From Limnoperna fortunei (taxonomy: Eukaryota; Mollusca; Bivalvia; Mytilida; Modiolidae), in the NCBI GenBank assembly GCA_944474755.1, contig OX104113.1:45386980-45450979 (forward strand): a stretch of DNA of 64,000 bases, in the 5' to 3' direction. Shown piece after piece: positions 57,723 to 64,000 of this stretch. The notes beneath the pieces are model-generated. The model saw only the letters and a list, made by a program, of their open reading frames with translations, made no database searches and was not told the DNA's origin. Within the stretch, counting starts at the first letter, position 1. Every line of letters begins with the position of its first letter. A program made the translations under genes and the position numbers.

Positions 57723-57724
57723 GT

Positions 57725-59990
57725 TTGAAAACTATAAAAGAGATCCATGTCGTGCAAGGAACATGGTACTCTCTAATCACGTTACAGTGATTTTGTACAG
57801 TTTTACAAGACGTTGACATTCTTTACTGATCTCTATGTTTTGTTTTCATATCCAACTAAAAACTAGTTGAAAGGAATTGACTAATCAAACATACCCGTGT
57901 TTTTGTCTAATCGGAGATCAATTCTATTACACTGTGATTTAACAAATATATAGTAACAGACTGAAAATTGTATGGCCCTACCTATTTGTCGTGTATAGTT
58001 AGTAGTCCTTTCCAACTAAAAGTTGGCATACCAATATGTATGAATTATGCTCTTCTATATAACGACGTTCTATATTCATATGAGTTACATTGGATTTTTA
58101 GTTTTCTTAGGCCTGAAAAAATTAAAAAATGTGGCACAACTTTATTATCAATTTCGTTTTGTACAACATATCCTATCTTTGATCAACTCACGTTTTATGT
58201 TTTGTTGACATTTTTTATGACATGAGCTCGAGATTAAGACACCACAAACATCTTAGTCTGCTAAGTATTATCCCATAATGCAGGCCTTGCGATAAGTATT
58301 GAAAATATATTAACTATTTTCATATAGCAGGTTTTGGAAATTGTTAACAAGCCCTGAATATCACAAGCACGAATAGCGTACCTTGCAGTAGCACCTTTAG
58401 TTTTCATTGGACTTTTTAGTTTCTGTGGTTGTAGTTGTTACTTTGTATTTTTCCTTTAATGTAGCCTAAAGTGTATTTGTATATTGATTTCTATAAGCCA
58501 CCCTCATATATATAAATGTTTGTGATATTATGCAAAGGTTATCAATTGTATTCTGTTATGAGTTACATTGCCATAAATTTTCGACCTAAAAACAACCCAC
58601 TAAACGCAATGAAGCGGCTAGAAAGTGTCTTCTACAATTGTTAATGTAAACGTGTTCGACAGAAAAAGTCAGTCATTTTAAAATAGCCAGCAGTATTTTC
58701 AATAATTATATTTTTATTATACAATAGGCTGATTTTATTTAGTGACCTATTTTTATGTTTAACTTACTTGTCCTTTTTACCACATAAGGTCATAATTTCC
58801 GTACAATGTCATAATTTCGTCAAGATAAAGTTGACCGCTTAACCTGGATATAGTTTTAAAAGTAGACCATTAAAAGGAATTATGGATAGCAAAGAAAAAG
58901 CAAAATGGCAGTAAAAAACTCATACGAAGCCAAAGGAAAAACAACAACAAACAGAAACAACAACACACAAACAAATGCTAGGGACACGAACTCACAAGAC
59001 AATTAAAGTGGACTTCGGTACTATGTTGAAGTAAATAATAGAATAGGAACATTAGACAGCAATAACGTATTATTCAATATAATATAGGATTATAGAGCTG
59101 ATCTTTAGCTTCAAATCTGGTTAATTAAGCTATGAGATAATATAGATACTTTCCAAACTAAACAGATACGAGTAATTTATTAAAATATATTCTACAACAT
59201 GTGAAAAAGTAATATTAAAATTAGCCATATGTATGCACCCACAGTTTTGTAATGAGTGAAAACTTGTTCATGTCCATTTATACATTAGCATTTTTCATAG
59301 CTGGCTTAAACCTCGTTTAAAAGATTTAATTTTTTTTTTCTCTAAAACATGTAGAAAAGGAGGACGATAGGGTTAAAGTGACAACATATTTCCAACAAAC
59401 AGTTGGCACACTACGAGGTATAAAATGTGCTTCGCGACTTGATTCATATAAGACAGTTTATACTCATAATCTTCTACGCAGAAGAAAAAACTTAAGCAAT
59501 CTTTAATTTCGGCTTTTGCTTTATAGATGTTGTCTAGACGACACATATATATATGTATTGTTAAATCGACCAAAATCTGCTGAAACGCTTAATTTTTCGC
59601 AATAAAAAATTCTATTTATCTTAAATTATATTTCCGCAGCCCATCTTGTAATATATTCAAGAACCTTGTAATTAATCAATTTGCTCAATAAAAACCTGAT
59701 GATGCAAGACATTCTTCCGTCAAGTTGGGGTTGTCCTTTCGTAAAAGTTATGGTCATCATCATGAATTAATTAGTTGTTATTTGTCACAAAGATGGTGAC
59801 GAATATATGTGGATAATTAATTTACTTATGTCTGTATCTTAAGATTTACATTACACTAATTAGTTGAATGTTTGCTTAACGTCCAATAAGGAATAATGAG
59901 TTATATTTAGGACAATAACAAGTAAACAATAAATAACAACAAACAATAAATCGACAAGAAACAGGGGTGAGATATCAAAATTTTATTTGG
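57725..59990. other. Gene-free interval between cysteine-rich gene 2 and the relic copy
   Basis: AT-rich. I looked for counterparts of exons 2 and 3 of the cysteine-rich family on the minus strand and found none. A possible family-C-like repeat stretch lies at 58885-58990. Confidence 0.45.
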
Positions 59991-59994
59991 CCCT

Positions 59995-60185
59995 GAAAAC
60001 AGTATGGAGTTATTGGATGGGCGAAGTATTTAGTCTTTCGTAGCGGCTACAATAAACATACTCGATATCTAGAAAAGGGTTCTGCAAAAAGCGTGGCATT
60101 CTACAAACACGTTTCCACTACGGCCCCGGTCAGGCTTTCTGTATTATGATCTGATAATCCCCTTAACCAGACGGCCTCTCCAATC
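59995..60185 (+). repeat. Dispersed repeat family B, good copy
   Basis: TAGTCTTTCGTAGCGGCTAC, ATCTAGAAAAGGGTTCTG, GCGTGGCATTCTACAAACAC, TACGGCCCCGGTCAGGCTTT and TGAAGACGGGTCTGACGAG. This is the fullest copy of the family in the window. Confidence 0.55.
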
Positions 60186-60467
60186 CACCTCCTGAAGACG
60201 GGTCTGACGAGCAATGACAATATGGTCCACGTATACTATATAAAATACGAAACTCGATATGTATAAAGTAAGTTCCAAAGTTCTTTCTGACAATTGCGTT
60301 ACATATTAGGACATGTTATAAAGCAGCGATAGACATAACTACCGCTGAATAAAAGAAAAACAAAGGAAAAAACTTCATCAACCAACTGATAAGAATGACT
60401 TTGCACCCTTTATACGCTGTATAGGTAATTGATCCGAGAAAATTATGCTCAAATATTAAATCATTAC

Positions 60468-60507
60468 TAAAGGCTATTATGATTGAACTCGCTGCAATCT
60501 TATTCGT
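60468..60507 (-). pseudogene. Dead signal-peptide exon of a third cysteine-rich gene
   Basis: A 40-bp segment aligns with exon 1 of both cysteine-rich genes, read as (ACG)NKIAASSIIIAF. The start codon is ACG instead of ATG, and the donor reads A|GTAATG instead of G|GTAAG. The 5' block TTGATAACATTTTTACCGAC, then AACA, is also preserved. No exon 2 or 3 counterpart was seen in the following 3.4 kb, so the gene is broken and decayed or only partly duplicated. Confidence 0.75.
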
Positions 60508-60559
60508 TGTTGTCGGTAAAAATGTTATCAAGGTCTCTTATTCATGTTTAGTCATGTAC

Positions 60560-62200
60560 ATACACTAGTTATTTTAATGTAAAGTGTCGCACTGGACTTA
60601 AAAGGTCATACTCCTGTCTATACTACAGATAAACCAATGAACGCAAAGCTATGTAGAAGTAAATATTAATTCATGTAAGAAAATTTGACAAGACATATAA
60701 GTAAATATTATACAGTGAATTGTTAGCTCGTATCATTGTTAATTATATCATGGTAGCGTATCAATGTCACAATAGTACTCATTGCTACGTAGTCCTTAAT
60801 ATTGTATTTCAGAAACAAATTATGTCACAGAAACCACATTAACATGAGAGACTTCTGCACATCAGACTATCGGCTAGCAGCATTATATATGGCTGAAACT
60901 ACATCACCATGATAATGTCATAAATATGAAATGCAGGTAATCTTAGATCATTTGCTACTCCTACTGAGATTGTTTAGTACACAAAATAGCAAAGAAATCC
61001 GACCGACAACAAGAGCCAAAAGACAAGGGACAGTTACAAATCCAGATATAGACGAACAATCACATGGCAACACAAAAACAGAAAGAGAGTAACATGAACA
61101 CAATAAAAACCATGAGTGCATTTAGGTGCTCCGGACGAGTAATCAGTGCATGCCTCTAATTAGACACTCGTCGAGTTACTCATTGTCTTGTCTAGGAAAA
61201 AGTCAAATCCAGGAATAGGAAACACTACCTATGACTCAGCGAAAACGTCAGATCGTATTTGAGAGATTGGTTTCCCTTAACGATCAATCAAGTCATGGTG
61301 AAGACCATAGAAGTTTAAAATTTACTAAGTTTGTTCCTTCACCGGTTGTTGCACATGAAAATACAACATCCCACATGTCATTTGTGGTAGATCTAGACAA
61401 TTAGCGACTTCAATTAGACACACGGATCCTACAATATAAAATAAGTATAATATTAATAACTATCATTCATTGTTTGGTAAATTCTTATCGTCATCAGTGA
61501 AGTCTGAGAATGTGATGCCTTTTGCTGGCTGAGCGTTTGAACTTTAAAACCATTTGTTCGTACGAAAAGTGTATTTTCGTTCAGTTTTTTCTTGTGTTAA
61601 GGTATATGACCGATAATTGAAGCTTCCGTTTGATTTTATTTTTCTACCAAGAAATACATCTAAATTGAAATTAATGATACAAATTAAATATTGTTTTACC
61701 TTAAATCAATATTAACAGTTTTGAGCAAAACGAGTTAGTTACTAAAATAGCATTTCCGATGTTTCTCGAGCATTAACGAGATCTGCTCCATTTAAAAACA
61801 ATGGACATCTGGGACACCAAATATTATCACGTGGTCAATTGTGTTCCGGATATCTTAAATAAACGTTGTCCTGTACAAAGTTTCAATAACAGTAAATGTA
61901 TGTAGGCTAGTTTTGAGAAAACAAATATAAGAGTTTGTAGATATATCATGTTTTTAACATTTAGGCAGAACAAATAAATAATAAAAAATTACTATGTTTA
62001 TTACAGAACAGAAATGATATGACTTATGTATTGATAACAACCCTAATACAAAAAACAACAGCAGAGTAAAGTTACTCCTTCAATCTTTAAAAACAAATAC
62101 GCGCAAAAAAGTGAGTCATGAGTCACTCCATGTTCACATGCTAGCTGAAACAATGTATAAATAAATATATGTATGTATTTAGTACTTAATCTAACATTGT
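60560..62200. other. Gene-free interval with a family-C repeat
   Basis: 60985-61085 carries GAAATCCGACCGACAACAAG, AGCCAAAAGACAAGGGACAG and TTACAAATCCAGATATAGAC, the reverse complement of family C at 13690-13815. The rest is AT-rich with no exon. Confidence 0.5.
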
Positions 62201-62214
62201 GTTTGTCTAAATGG

Positions 62215-62395
62215 TCTTTAAAATCCACTTTCAGCAATTTTTACTACAGTTTCTCTTGAGGGAGGAAGCCGGATTAAACACTTTCCTTCGCTAAGCTCAC
62301 TTGCAAGATTAGAGTCGAGCTAAAAGGCAGTGTTGACATGCACGTGATTAAAAGTAATTAACTTATGTTCTTAACGACTCTGCCAACATTAAACA
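62215..62395 (-). mobile_element. tRNA-derived SINE (family 1), shortened
   Basis: The plus strand shows AAATCCACTTTCAGCAATTT, GAGGGAGGAAGCCGGAT, GATTAGAGTCGAGC and GCAGTGTTGACATGCACGTG, the reverse order of family 1, with internal deletions. Confidence 0.65.
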
Positions 62396-62399
62396 TTGG

Positions 62400-63425
62400 C
62401 GAGAACTTAGTTTACAAACATGTGCTGCAGTTGTAAGAATTGTATTACTATCCATTTTGTATTCCCTTCCCCCAAAAATGAAAATGGTGGAAAAGTATTT
62501 TGAATTAAAATAAACGTATCATTTTATTGATGACAAATGAGAATTACCTGCTGCATCTAATTCAAGCCAACGAATTAGTCAATGCGATTCAAAGCAACTT
62601 GAAAAAAGTCCTACAGTTTGGAATGAAACAGCCCAATTTTTTTGTGTTGTGTACTATTATAATGTCTCATTTTCTGAAGAAAAATGTGTTTATTTTTATA
62701 TTTGCAGTCACCAAGCAAGTTAAAATTGCGTTATTACCCGTTATTTGCCCTTAAAAGCACTTACTTTGTAAATCTTGTTTATTGGCTAAAACAAAAATCG
62801 GAACACCTCCCATTTAATTACCTTTGAGCATATCATGAAGTTCATCCTTGGCTTCTTTTAGTCTTTATCATTGCTGTGTACAAGAAAATGAGACATAAAA
62901 TAATGGACATGAAAAAAACTAGATCAATATGACTCCGTCATTTCTTTTTAAATGGGTACACTAACAACTAACTAAAGAATGTTTTCCTAGATATTTCACA
63001 ATTTAAACATATGGAGAATTAAAAATTCAAGAGTAAAACCGCTGATGCTTACATTACGCGTGCTGCCAGTCAACATCAATGACAGTAAATGAGAAGTATT
63101 GAAAGGTGTATTGCCATCACAGAAGCATATAATTGAAATTAAATTTATCAAATATAAACTAACGAAAAAGAAAAAAGAGTTTTATATTAAAAATTGATAT
63201 TGTGAATTAGATTATGTCTTAATTTCTGATTAAAATAAACCCAAAATACTTAAAATTGATTTTCTATACCAAAAATGTCTTTTCGTAAATAATTCTAAAA
63301 CAAGAGTGCGATATCTAGAGTTTTAGACAAATTAGTATCTGTGTCCACGGCTCTTCATTAGCTCTCCTTGCAAATAAAAATTACTAACAGTCCACCAGCA
63401 AAGGCATTGACCCAGTGGTTACAAA
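62400..63425. other. Gene-free interval
   Basis: AT-rich. The 75-codon frame at 62527-62754 has no motif, signal peptide or splice support. Confidence 0.4.
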
Positions 63426-63427
63426 TA

Positions 63428-63515
63428 AAAATGTCATCAAAGATACCAAGGTTAATATAATTTACTACGCCAGACGCGCGTTTCGTCTAGTCAAGACTCA
63501 TCAGTGGCGCTCGAA
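63428..63515 (+). repeat. Dispersed repeat family D, copy 3
   Basis: GTCATCAAAGATACCAAGG, TTTACTACGCCAGACGCGCG, TTTCGTCTAGTCAAGACTCA and GTGGCGCTCGAACCC. The best copy of the family. Confidence 0.75.
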
Positions 63516-63714
63516 CCCAAACAATATTTAAAATCCAAATGAATGAGATGTTGTAGAGCTTTTATCACCAAAATTCCAAAAAGTTATACCAAATCCGACT
63601 ACCATTTAGCGTATTCGGTTTATTGTTATTTTATTGGTGTGTGTATATACTTGGAGAAGGGCTTAAGTAAGCTGATAATTGTGTATGCGCTTTAGATTCT
63701 ACTGTCTAGGTTTT

Positions 63715-64000
63715 TCAAATAATGTTTGATTGGGACAAATCTGGACTGTTTAGTAGTCAGTCAAGCAGATTGATGATGTTTTCATTCAAACGTGTTTGCA
63801 CACCTATCATGTGGCGTGGTGTAATGTTGATGCAATTTCATGTTTTTCGAGTTTTAAGGATGATTTCTCGTTACCTATTGGTTGAAAGATTGATCCCGTT
63901 GATCAACTGTATGGTCTGTACGTCATGGTAAATTGCCACCACAACCATGGCGTATTTTCCACATACAGACGATTGCTTATGGTATGCATGAGTGCAGTAC
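63715..64000 (-). pseudogene. Tc1-like transposase fragment, cut by the window edge
   Basis: Minus-strand reading with stops: VVVAIYHDVQTIQLINGINL, ITPRHMIGVQTRLNENIINL, LLNSPDLSQSN. The spacing and residues match the Tc1 end region '...NARPHxAxVxxxFLxENNI...LxWPxxSPDLxPIEH'. The DNARPH and SPDLSPIE boxes are degraded, so it is inactive. Confidence 0.55.

Overview
The window looks like intron-rich, AT-rich nuclear DNA of a marine bivalve, most likely a mussel. This is inferred from several classes of molluscan dispersed repeat, a secreted 12-cysteine peptide family resembling oyster Cvsi protease inhibitors, and glycine-rich secreted proteins of a shell or byssus type. No bacterial operons, true tRNA or rRNA genes, or CRISPR arrays were found. 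The real coding exons are short, so most long open frames are low-complexity or shadow frames. I rebuilt the genes by joining exons through GT/AG junctions with matching phase.

Layout. (1) 997-11718, minus: a five-exon calmodulin/troponin C-like EF-hand gene of 169 aa, including a 31-bp microexon. Its introns carry a 1.4-1.5 kb tandem duplication, a hAT-like MITE and SINEs. (2) 11.8-34 kb: no convincing host gene. This stretch holds five tandem-repeat arrays (32, 24, 38, about 160 and 37 bp), tRNA-derived SINEs of at least two families, inverted-repeat elements and two LINE 3' ends. (3) 34.3-38.7 kb: two convergent genes for secreted glycine-rich proteins. One has a run of 32 glycines and a spliced basic C-terminus; the other has 285 aa, a signal peptide, a dibasic propeptide site and an aromatic C-terminus. 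(4) 42.9-60.5 kb, minus: a tandem cluster of small secreted cysteine-rich genes. Two are intact with identical three-exon architecture (96 and 97 aa). A third is represented only by a dead signal-peptide exon. Penelope-like reverse transcriptase relics lie in and between these genes, and one is split by a Tc1/mariner element. (5) 60.6-64 kb: repeats and a Tc1 transposase fragment running off the right edge.

The functional content is thus one calcium sensor, two structural-type secreted proteins and a defence-type secreted peptide cluster, in a repeat-dense background. The cysteine-rich cluster is the most informative system: each six-cysteine module sits on its own exon, intron phases are identical between copies, and a conserved block precedes each start codon. 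All splice models come from reading the sequence and were not tested against transcripts.
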